Shown here: positions 35,346 to 46,600 of the stretch, in pieces
Numbering within the stretch: the stretch's first letter is position 1
Layout of the letters: each line of letters starts with the position of its first letter
Source of the DNA: Bombyx mori
Taxonomy: Eukaryota; Arthropoda; Insecta; Lepidoptera; Bombycidae
Assembly (NCBI RefSeq): GCF_030269925.1
Contig: NC_085117.1
Location: 3,038,001 to 3,102,000, forward strand
Reading direction: 5' to 3'
Length of the DNA: 64,000 nt
Notes under the pieces: generated by a model
The model's database searches: none
What the model saw: the letters and a program-made list of their open reading frames with translations, nothing else
Told to the model about the DNA's origin: nothing
Made by a program: the position numbers and the translations under genes

Positions 35346-36004
35346 TCGAAGTGGCCGTTGTACTGTAAAGTTGTTGTAACTATACATGAGACCTTAGAAC
35401 TTATATCTCAAGGTGGGTGGCGCATTTACGTTGCGGTTGTTTATGGGCTCCAGTAACCACTTAGCACGAGGTGGGGTGTGAGCTCGTCCACCCATCTAAG
35501 CAATAAAAAAAAAAACAGACCATGTGGGTAGCGGCATTTACGCTGTATATGTCTATGGGCTCCGATACTCACTTAATACCAGGTGGGCCGTGAGATCGTC
35601 TACCCATTCAAGCAACATAATAAATAAAAAATGTAATAAACAGTACGAGGTAATATACTAAATTAAACAAATATTGTAACTTACCAGTTTTTTTATTTTA
35701 TTTTATTTACACAATATTTTTTTATTTGCTAACTTAGGACTCTACTATTTTTTCAATTATCACAAAATATGTATTTTCTTAATTTTCTTCGTTATCATAC
35801 AAATTTCATTAATACTCTATGTTAGTGTGAAGTTTTTATAGTTAAGTTTTTATAGTTAATTTATCAAACTTAATTACAGTTATACGTTGCTAAGCCTAAG
35901 GAAGCTTGCATACTGGCAATACTAAAGCAATAAGATAATTCTACTACAGTTTTCGACAATTCCCAAATATTGTTCTAAAAATCTTTGGAACCTCTTTCTT
36001 ATAG

Positions 36005-36262
36005 TATCAAGACTACGGTCTACTGGTAAGGCATGTGACCCCGCACAGGCAGGTACCACTAGCCTGCCTATTTCTGCCGTGAAGCAGTAATGCGTTTCAA
36101 ATTGAAAGGTGGGGCTGAGACCTTAGAACTCATTTCTCGATGTGGGTGACGACATTTACGTTGTAGATTGTTCTTGATTTCTATGGGCTTCAGTAACCAC
36201 TTAACACCAGCTGGGCTGCATGCTTCGCCTCCAGTAATATTAGCAATAAAAAAAAACTGCAA
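36005..36262 (+). repeat. Bm1-type SINE, diverged
   Basis: It carries 'ctggtaaggcatgtgacccc', 'gccgtgaagcagtaatgcgt', 'cagtaaccacttaacaccag' and a terminal A-run. Confidence 0.8.
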
Positions 36263-38986
36263 GGGTAAAATTATATTCATGTAATCATTTAGTAAAAATA
36301 TCCTCACAACATAATCCTAATTAAATAACTTCCAATATTAAACACTACGTTCCTCACTTTAATGAGAGTCAAATGAGACACTGTGGCTTCAGGTCTCATG
36401 ATCAAATGGTAACCTAGCTGACACATTAAGCCAGTACTTCACTGCGGCAAATGAAATAAAAACTTGATATACATTTAAGAAACACTCCAAACTTATATTT
36501 ATTCTTCAGCAGTCATTGTATACAACCGTTTGCTTTTACGTTATCGAGAAATTTGAAATGACTTTAATTTAACAAATGTTAAAACCACAAGATTCATTCT
36601 ATTTCTTTTTAATTCTCTTCTTTGTTTCTCTATTGTAACATATTAAGTCAGTAACTCGTATAATCTTATTATTAAAATTGGAGAGTGTCCAGAGTGAACA
36701 CCCAGGGTTGTTGTTGTTGTTGTCCTAAGGCACCCCGCTGGTACTTAGGGCCCTCACCAGTGGTCTCCACTGGTGAGGGTACTCATAGTAGCAAGTATCA
36801 ATGGCAGGAAAACTTGTTTAAACAGTTAAATTTGTAATAAAAACTTTCACAACAAATACATAGCAGTGTGTAGTCTTTCAGTGATGTATAGGAATTGTTT
36901 TGTTTTGAACAGTGCGTATACATCAAGAATAGACTTCATATTTCAATTATGCTAAACTTAAATTTACATTAAGATAAATATTTGTAGAATACTGAAATTT
37001 TTATATTATTTGACAACCCTAACTTGAGAGATTGTATACATACTTAGGCAGTTATATATGTTTTAATATTAAAAGAAACTCAATTATCATATAATAATGA
37101 AATGGGCAAATTTTGGTCAATTTCATAATTACAGAGGCAGAGTGTATTAGGTAGTTAGTTTAATGTTAGAAATATAAGTGATAGGCACAGTCTAAGTAAG
37201 AACAGAAGTGGAAACATTTCTGAAGGGACCTTCGTGCTTAAAGATCGTGTCGGCCAGTGCATTGTGACACCACTGCATTGCATTATATAGGGTGTTAATA
37301 GTCTATTACAAATTTAAACGGCACAAAAAACGTTAAGTAAAGTATACCATTTACTAACTTATGTATAAATATTAGTCAACTTCATAGATCATTAATGCGA
37401 GACTTTTCGGAACAACCATAGATTTTATCAAGATCCAGATATATAGTTCATTGTTTTCAAAATATACAATCCGAAATATATTAATCAAATTTAATTATCT
37501 TTGATATATTAAGGAATCACGACACTGCGTGCGACTTTGTTTACGTAAGGGATAACATTTAACACTTATTATCCCATCCTCATATATCAAAATATTTATG
37601 TACTATATATATTTATAAGGACACTTCATATATCATTTATTCTAAGTACAGTTTAGACATTGTATTATTTTGTTTTAGGTTTTCTTACGTTAATCATTCC
37701 ATAAAGCTTGTTTTACATTCAAATACTAATAAACACCATTATTATTATACACTGTGATATGGTGTTCAATTTTAGTAAAATTTCTTATTTATTTTAAAAG
37801 GCATCGACTAGTCAACGCTAGATTTTAATTTAACAAGATCATACCATTGTACGCTCAATGTACGAGAATACTCTCTCCATTCACAAAATCATGTGGTTTT
37901 AACATTACACACATTAGATTTCATAATAATGTGCATGCATTTACAATCTTTTTATTATGTACAAACAAAGCCTTGAAAACGGTCCATGATATTTCTTTCT
38001 TATTATATCTGGTTACATAATCTGAAAATAAATAATATCTATCAGTATATATTTTTTTTAATTATTTACTATTACACTTTAAGGAGTAACTTCAGTTGAA
38101 AAGACATGATTAGCAAAGGCCCTTTCAGGGTCTCAAGGTAGGTGTCGACATTCATATTGTCACATCAATGGGTTCCGGTAAACATTCAATTTGCTAGCCA
38201 GAAGGGCTATTCCAACTCCGCATGGACCAGAAGGTGAGCTCACAGGCTCAACCTGACAGAATTGCTAGTACTTCCTCCACAGAATTCCTTACAAGAGCAA
38301 TGCTTCACAGAATCTACCACCAGATCGGAATCTCAACTCACTGAGAAAATCCGGTGAAAAAATCAGTAGTTTGTGTCTATGGGCTAGTTCACACATCAAA
38401 CTTTTTGTCGTAGTAGATGAGTTAAATGAGGGCAATGACCAGTACTTGAAGAGACTATTTAACATCTGTTGGGCTGTACGCTCACAGTTGGTTAAGCCAC
38501 TTATGAAATAAACAAATAAGGAATTATTACTTGGATTTAACTAAAGTTACTTAGTTGGTAGCACATGGTATCACACATTTGGTGTCTATAAGCTCCAGAA
38601 AACAATTATAACCAGATATTGAGCTATCCTTCAATAAAAAATGAGCAGCCATCAGCCATTAACTAGGATTCCCGGTAGTATTGAAACTGGAGACTGATAA
38701 ACATAACTACACATATTTACATCTATATACATATAAACCAAACGAATAAACCTGTTCATCACAACAATGTCTGTCTGTCTTTTAGCACTGTCCATAAGGT
38801 TCAGATCAGTTTCTTTTACATTAAGTTACCATTTAAAGTGCAATTAAAAATATGGAGACATTGCAACATCATGTAAATTCATGAGTATTAAGCAAAAAGT
38901 TCTTAGTTCAAATTAGCATGGACATAAGTGGCAAAATAGCAGTTTGAAAAATAAAGCAAATTGTCATAAAAAAAAAATCACTCACC

Positions 38987-39637
38987 TCAGCATTCCATTG
39001 GCGCTATTGAGTTAGAATTGTCTCCATAGCCGCTTAAACTACCTTGAAACTCTATTCCACTTATCTGACTCTCAGCATTAAAACTAGCACTGTAAGAGTC
39101 GTTGCTGGGCGCATGAGAAATTTCTAGATTGCTGTCACCAGCGTCGATGGCCGTACCAGCATCAGGCTCTGCCCAGTTTATCTTAAACCGCGTCACACGG
39201 GGCGCTGAAGCTAATATATTACGCACTACTTTATCAAACTGAGGCTTAGCTGGTGTATTCTCTCGTAATTCAGGTTCGCTTTCACTGTAGTCATTATTTA
39301 TGAAATAGCCTACTCTCACGAACTCCTGTCCCCGATACGAACACGTTAATAATACGACAGTAACTCCGAGAGCGTCATTCTCCGGTATTTTTGTGACGTC
39401 CGGTGGTGGCGCTTGAAATACGAACATGTGTCTTCCCTCTGGGATGGGTCCAACGTAAATTGTGTCTAAAACTTGATCGTGCTCTTCCGTTTCCGCAGAA
39501 CCAACGTAAATCATCTTCCATTCCAAATCTTCTTTGAGTTCTTCGATGCATTCAAAGGTTAACTCGAATTGAAACGGATTGAGAAATGGGCTTGGATTGT
39601 CTAATACAACTACATTGGTTATATGAACTTTGGCCAT
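38987..39637 (-). CDS. asf1: Histone chaperone Asf1
   Basis: 216 residues in a single exon. Asf1 binds the H3-H4 dimer in the nucleus and passes it to CAF-1 or HIRA during replication-coupled and independent nucleosome assembly. The N-terminal Ig-like core (about 1-156) is almost identical to other animals: MAKVHITNVVVLDNPSPF at the start, then DLEWKMIYVGSAE, DTIYVGPIPEGRHMFVF, GVTVVLLTCSYRGQEFVRVG and NILASAPRVTRFKINW. These include the strands that contact histone H3. Two extra residues occur in the SESEPELREN loop compared with human ASF1A. The rest is an acidic Ser-rich tail ending PMEC. I chose the ATG at 39637 because homology starts there; an in-frame ATG 15 codons upstream adds a non-conserved leader. 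A strong donor-like GTGAGT begins one base after the stop. Confidence 0.97.
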   Translation of the reverse strand: MAKVHITNVVVLDNPSPFLNPFQFELTFECIEELKEDLEWKMIYVGSAETEEHDQVLDTIYVGPIPEGRHMFVFQAPPPDVTKIPENDALGVTVVLLTCSYRGQEFVRVGYFINNDYSESEPELRENTPAKPQFDKVVRNILASAPRVTRFKINWAEPDAGTAIDAGDSNLEISHAPSNDSYSASFNAESQISGIEFQGSLSGYGDNSNSIAPMEC

Positions 39638-40654
39638 GTTTCGGTTTTCTTTAATTCTTTTTTTAACTATAACCACACACACGTTTCACTTTTAATAATG
39701 TTTTTGATCTTAAAAAGTCCAGACACTGTTTAATTCTCGCTGAAGATCGGTGAAAAATGACAAATTATTTTGGCGGTTGAAATGGTCACGTGACCAAAAT
39801 ATGTGTCGACTACAACGCCGCGACGGTCTTTTGTGAAACTAAAATAAAAAAGTTAGACGATGTCAACTGACTTTGCTGGTCATGAAGTTTTGGTTTATTT
39901 TTCTTTGTCATATATAGTTAATGTTGATTAAACAAGATGTCAACATAGTTTCCCTATTGCGAATAATTCAAAAGGTGCTTTCACTTACCTTTAATGCAAT
40001 TCTTCTTTTGTTTACTATGATAATACACGGTCGCACTGAACGTCAAGAATTACCATAAATTAGAGATAACAGAATATAGACTAGATAGGGTCTAACCACA
40101 GAGTACGTTTTTCTGGGTACTTCGAGACTTTCATGGAAAAGTCACTATGCGTTACATCATACATACTATTTGAGACGTCACATGCTAAATCAAAGTGTAC
40201 TAATCCTACTTTATTTATTTTTATATTTAAAATTTTTATTAATTCACACAGAGTTGGTGCTTATGAGGGTGGAAAAGTATGGTTAAAAATAACATATTAC
40301 AATGCAAAATGATAGGTCACTTAATTTTAACAAGACTCGACAGTTTTTCTCTTGTTTTTCTATGCCGCAAGCTTTTTCCGTTAGTATTACTGCCAGTGTG
40401 GAGTTATGAAATCATAAAGTTTTATTATGGATATGATGATTTTTTAGAAATTGTATTTCTGTTTATTAGTGTAAAATTTTGATTAAAAGAAAAAAATGCA
40501 GATAATAATAAACTGGGAATTCTGAAAGAACCTAAGAAGGCACGGCCAATTATTATTTCATCTTCCCACACGCTAGCACTTTTAAAATCGCCACCGTTAT
40601 TACCCATTAGGCTAAAGTGACATTGATTGAACAACATGTACTGTTAGAGGTTAT

Positions 40655-40788
40655 AGTTAAGTGTCAAGGTGGGTGGCGAGTAGTGGCGACATTTACGTTG
40701 TAGATGTCTATAGGGTCCAGTATGTAACCACTTAACACCAGGTGGGCCGAGAGGTCGTCCACCCATCTAAGCAATAAAAAAAAATTAA
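40655..40788 (+). repeat. Bm1-type SINE, 3' part only
   Basis: It has 'aaggtgggtggcgagtagtg', 'acgttgtagatgtctatagg', 'ccatctaagcaataaaaaaa'. Confidence 0.85.
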
Positions 40789-40936
40789 GAAAAAAATACA
40801 TTTTATACAAAAAGTTATCTCGTATTCTTGCCTTGATTCGAAATTTATACGATTTTATATTACTGTCTTTAATTGAGGTCAGGGCACTCTATGATCATAT
40901 GGTTTAACAGAATCCAAAGACAAAGTAGGTAGTATC

Positions 40937-42202
40937 TACCGTAAAATGGGGCGATTAGGGACAAATTCCAACTTTATGAGCAATTTTATGGTAGTTGTTG
41001 ATGTATATAATGCTATATCAGGATCAAAATGATTGAGTCTTGGGGGCATCTTTGTTGTCTAATTTAAAATTATGTAACTAGCATTCCAGTTTAAGCAAAA
41101 AATGCAAAAATAGGTGTAATCCCTATTTACCCGAAAATTGCGGTTAATTGGGACGAAATGAGAAATTTGCTAGGGTTGGCACTACTTTTATTTTTATATA
41201 TAGTTTTAATTTATTTATTTAGTTGCACCAACAAAGTGATCATCAATAAAAAAAATTGAAAAACTGACAAAAGTACATGGCAGACATCACCTCAATTATA
41301 GGTGCAATCGACAGTGCATTAACAACAAATATATATATTTAAACATGTATAGTGGGCTTTCTTAGAAGCGGTTTATATTTCTCCGTTATTGGTAAGTACT
41401 TAGGGGCTGATATTTCTATCTGGGTTAAGAGATTAGGTGTGTCGGTTATTCCATGGATTAATCAGATGAATACCCCCACTCTGAACAAATATTAAATATT
41501 TTATTATGTATTACTTAGACATTTTTGTCCACCTTGAGATTTCATTGATCTTGTTACATGTCTCTGCAAAATCTACTTACTTATATTAAATTGCTTTTCT
41601 ATTTCAACTAAAGACTTATTCCCAATTTCGCTTCGAATAAACCAGGTTTTACCAACAAATTTAAAAAATATTGTTATAACTACATAGACAACCCTACAAA
41701 CCTGTACCTATTTATACTTAGGTCGTTTCCATTTCACGTATTCTCATCCCAATTGACCCCTTTTTCGTTGTTATTTGTACTTAAGACATCCCTAATATCC
41801 CCAAAAACAACAGATTTGTACATGTATTTTTATTTAATCAAATACATTAAAACCAATAACAACTGAGACTTACCTTTAATATATATGCTGGTTCAAACAC
41901 TAAATAACGTTTATAAATCATAGTCGTCTTCTATTATTATCAAATAAATAAAAGAGAGCAAAGTTTCTAGCACTAAAATAATTACCACCACAGGAAGTTA
42001 ATTTGAAACGCGATTTTTTATAAGTTAGCAGCTATTATCGTGCATATTCAGAGTTGTTTTATGAACTTTCAACATTCTACTATTAAACTACAAAAAATGG
42101 AGGATTTTGCAACGAATATAAAACTTATATTGAGCGTCGAAAGATTTTCCCGGTTTTTTCCCGATTCGCCTCTCAATCCCTAATCGCCCCATTTTACCGG
42201 TA
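40937..42202. mobile_element. 1.27-kb DNA element with about 26-bp terminal inverted repeats
   Basis: The left end TACCGTAAAATGGGGCGATT(AGGGA) is the inverse of the right end, which closes in 'attttaccggta'; the only difference in the first 26 bases is one extra base (CCG/CGG region). The interior is AT-rich, has no long reading frame, and carries an unrelated dispersed repeat at 41213-41330. It is probably a non-autonomous transposon. Short internal phrases such as 'ggttaattgggacg' echo the terminal motif. Confidence 0.75.
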
Positions 42203-42249
42203 CTATTAATTATGACAGATCAAAAAAATGTCTTCGACAAAAACAAACA

Positions 42250-42962
42250 TGGCGTAGTTTTGTGTTGGCTGTTGCATTCGTTATTTATTTTGCATACATT
42301 TGCAATTACAAATTAACCGGGGCTCTACATTTCGTAATAACCAGTGAATGTTACAAAAGTCGTTTCATGTGCGCATAATGCTTGTTACAATTAAGGAACG
42401 CACCTAAATCTCGAACGAGTTGAAAAAGATTGCACCAACAGTCAGTAAGTGTTTTAGATTTACATAAATTGTAATTAAACTTGCTCATGTAATATTTTAT
42501 AGTTGCAGCACTTCTGGGCACTAAACGGTTTGATTAAAATTAGTTCGATCGAGTCTGTGATTATACAACTGACAATTTGGATTCCAAATGATGAAAACAT
42601 CGGAGTTCTATGTGCTTAAAGAATCGACGAAATATTTTACCATTGAGTCACATTCCCAAGCGAAGCACGACATAATTTAATTCACAGGACGATTGTCGTG
42701 CGATTCTTGATATGACTTCTGAGAAATTTATGCTAGTCTGTTTGATGAATTCTAATGTGGCTCTAATGTTGTGACTCATTGATCTTTTAATTTGTTTCTC
42801 GTAATATTATTATTCGAGAACTTTCTCTACTGATTAATGTTGATCACTGAAATGTACTGAAGACCTGCATAATTTCACATAGATTCACAAAGACCTCAGA
42901 TAAGTGGAATCCGCTTAAATTATACAATGTAATTGTTTTAGCTATCCGAATGACATATCAGG
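42250..42962 (+). promoter_or_regulatory. Putative 5' untranslated exon and first intron of the PH/PDZ gene
   Basis: A donor-like TCA|GTAAGTG lies near 42447, and an acceptor-like TTGTTTTAG at 42941 precedes the first coding exon by 21 bases. This suggests at least one non-coding first exon somewhere in 42250-42447. No TATA or Inr motif was assigned. Confidence 0.35.
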
Positions 42963-43568
42963 ATGTCTACAGAACGAGAGGACGGCCCAGTCTATTACCG
43001 GGAGATACAGAAGAATACATATTTAAAAAGAATACCAAATGAATTGCCGAGCAGTAAATTAATAGCATTGGGTCACAAGGTATGCATTGTAGTTTAGTAT
43101 AAAATGCTGAAAATAATTATTAGATTATGATTAGATTTGAAATATAGAAGATTACGTATGAAATACAATTTGCCATTAGAAGTCACCATTATATTCTGAT
43201 TGTTTTATGTAATAGTAAATTTATTCAATTAAGTTATTTAAATTTATATAAATTACTAGATGCAATGAGTGATGTCATCTCATTGTTTTTATAATTCAGA
43301 ATATTGCATGTATGCAGCATCTTTCTAAGATGCTTGTTTATGTCACTAGCTGTTTAGTGCGGTTTTTTAACATTCTCAATAGGTAGTGTAAAAGTTAACT
43401 CAAATTTGTATGAAGTTGGAAGGAACATTTGCTTATGTTTACTGCTCGGGGTATTGTTTCAACTGCATAAAAATTTGAGTTAACTTTTACACTATCGAGA
43501 ATGTTAAAAAACTCTCACTGAGCACAATGGTCCTCCGTAACTACTCATTTAGTTGGTGAGTCAGTTTG

Positions 43569-43605
<37 letters not shown>

Positions 43606-46600
43606 TGCCTTTGTAGGCAGACGGGCATACGGCCCACCTGATGGTGAGTGGTTACCGTCGCCCATGGACTTCAGCAATGCCAGGGGCAGAGCCGAGCCGC
43701 TGCCTACCGCTTAATACTCTCCACAAGCCTCGTTTGAAGAAGGACATGTCATAGCGCTCGGGAAACACCGTGGAGGGGAGCTCATTCCATAGCCGGATGG
43801 TACGTGGCAAAAAAGATCTCTGGAAACGCACTGTGGATGACCGCAGTGGCTCCAGGTAGTATGGATGAACTCTACTCCGGTGGCGGGCGGTGCGATGGTA
43901 AAAACGAGATGCTGGTATCATCTCGAACAATTCCTCAGAGCACTCCCCATGGAACATACGGTACAAAATACAGAGGGAACTGAAGTCCCTCCGCAGACCC
44001 AGAGGCTCCAAACGATCCGAGAGAATGGGATTATCGACAATCCGAACGGCCCTCCTCTGTATGGAGTCAAATGGAAGAAGCTGGTATTTGGGAGCCCCAG
44101 CCCAGAGATGGGAGCAGTACTCCATGCGAGGCCGGACTTATTATAGTGAATATGATCCACTTAACCTGGACTATGTATGGACCATGGCAGAAGTATTCTA
44201 TGTATTTGTTCACTTTGGTTTATAACTATCTTTGTGCAAAATTTAAATGAAATCTAAAGATTTTTATATGATTGAGTACTCATTTTTGTGGAAAACTAGC
44301 TCGGCGAATCTAGAATAACTCTCGGGGTTATTAGAAAACAAAATTATTGTGGAATACTAATAATGAAATTTATGATTATAATAGTACTCTAATGACCATC
44401 ATAATGTAATAAAGATTCATAGTAAAAAGTGCATATTATTATTTTGTTATTAATGTCTGGTTGCATATTGAGAACGGCATTGAGAATGGATGTTTTACAC
44501 ATTTATTGTAATACAATTTTCTTTCAACCATTATCAATTCTGTGCTGAACAAAACTTTACTATAGTTTCCGGAACAATGTTCAGTAGAGGTTGTGTAATA
44601 TTATTATAGTTGAACACTGAACTTGACTCTGATATATGCAAATGTATGGAGTAGTGGGGATTTAGTAGTGATCTGCTTAGACAAATCATAATAATTAAAG
44701 TTTAATATTCCAGAAACCCCCACTAAAATCAATGTGGACACAACTATGCATACACAATGGTCGTACTCCATATTTAGAGCAGTACCCGGAAGCTGATCAT
44801 CCTACAGCGCTTACACACCGACCAACTTGGCGAGCCAGTCTATTGACAGCCCGACATGTAACTGGCAGCGTTCGACCGAGACAGGGGAATGAATATGATT
44901 TTCTTGTGGACACAGAAAAAGGTCCAGTCAGAATGCTTGCCCCAGATTGGTGTGTATACTTTTGATACTTTTGTGATACTACTTTCAATTTATTAAGAAG
45001 ATTAATATACTTCTGTATATGTTGACAGTTACTAATAGCAATAAAATTAAATAATCTTTTCGTCAATGCCAAAACTTAAATTTTGAAGTAAAGTTTTGAA
45101 GCTTTTTTATTTAATTTGATGCATTAATAAGTGGACAAGCTCCCTATATACATCTATAACGTAAATGTCGGCACACACCTCGAGATATGAGTTCTAAGAT
45201 CTCAGTATAATAACAACGGCTGCCCCACCCTTCAAACCGAAATGCATTCATGCTTCACGTCAGCAATAGGCAGGGTGGTGGTACCTACCTGTGTGAATTC
45301 TGTGCTTGATCTGACAACACATAACATCATTAAATTATGCTTAAAGCTTTTCCTCAATATTACAGGGAAACAATGCAAGACTGGGTCACGACACTTCGTA
45401 ATAAACTGTCAGAACTGAAGATTATGAGCAAAGGGGAGAATGTGTACTGTGCTCCGCCTGTGACGCCACAACCTCGGGCCCCGAACCGAGATCCAACATC
45501 ACCATTGCCACCCACACCGCCAGTTCCTCCTGACAGGTCAGTCGCATCTTTATATATCAATGTAGATACATGAAAAAGAGTCCATAAACTGCTTGATGAT
45601 AGTTGTTGAATGACCCTGATGTTGATTAGTTTTTTGATCAATTAAATATAATAATAATGACATCAGACTTACATTTGAAAAGTTACTATTTAAACCACAC
45701 TTCCCTGCGGTCCTTACTTTTAATATTATAAAAAAGGAAATTGTCTTTGTATGCCTTACTTTCACTTCGAAACAATATGAAGGATAGACATCATTTTTTA
45801 AAGTTATAGTAAAACTAGTTGGGAGAGTGATATAGGCTACCTATTATCTTGAAAAAATATCTCATTCCCACAGGAAACTATACTGGCATTTTTTTAGTGG
45901 CTTCAGGGATGAAGCAGTGGATAGCTGCTAATAATTATTATGTAATCATGTATGTCATCAGTAATCATGTAATTATGTAATAAAATAGTTGATCTATGTG
46001 ATAAGAATTTATCTGACAATGACAAATAAGTTTTAAAACAACAAAATCTTCAACTGTTTTCAGGGTACCAGGTATCGAAATTATACCAACAGTACACACA
46101 GCTCCTGTAAGCACTGAAACACCTGCTCAACCTGAACAAGTCACCCAACTCAGTGAGCCCAGCCAACCAGAACCTCAAAACCCAGAACCGTTTGCAATGC
46201 CCAGCACAAGCCAGCGTAGTGAAGGTATTGCCAAGATTTGTGGCCAAAATATATGTCTGGATGGGTCATTGTTGGAAAGAATCGGATCGGGCTCGGGTGG
46301 TGACTTTGATGAAGAGTTGGGCGAAACTGAAGAATATAGACAGACAGTATTAGTTCCCGAAGACTCTGCTGATGTGGATCAACCACGAATGTAATTATTC
46401 TGTATTATTTTTAACTAGTGAAATTGCCATAAACCACTATACAATTCTATCAAAAACATCTGTTTGTTGAAACTACTCAACATGCTACTTGTCCTAGATT
46501 GGTACTATGACAATAACCTAATCTGAAGTTCCGAAAACTGTACAATTTTTTTTATTTTTTATTGCTTAGATTGGTGGACGCGCTCACAGCCCACCTGGTG

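Larger units (their letters stand above)
32580..38980. other. Repeat-rich intergenic region
   Basis: No coding exon is supported between the aminopeptidase start and Asf1. It contains LINE family A ends (32670-32745, 33190-33375, 33935-34180, 34930-35345), R1 copy 4 (33430-33700), Bm1 pieces (35350-35625, 36005-36260) and a diverged LINE family A piece (38225-38460). Unique AT-rich DNA at about 36500-38200 may hold the 3' untranslated region of Asf1. Confidence 0.5.

Noticed and set aside
36500..38200. Possible extra gene downstream of Asf1
   Set aside because: AT-rich, stops in all frames, no coding pattern. More likely 3' untranslated or intergenic DNA.
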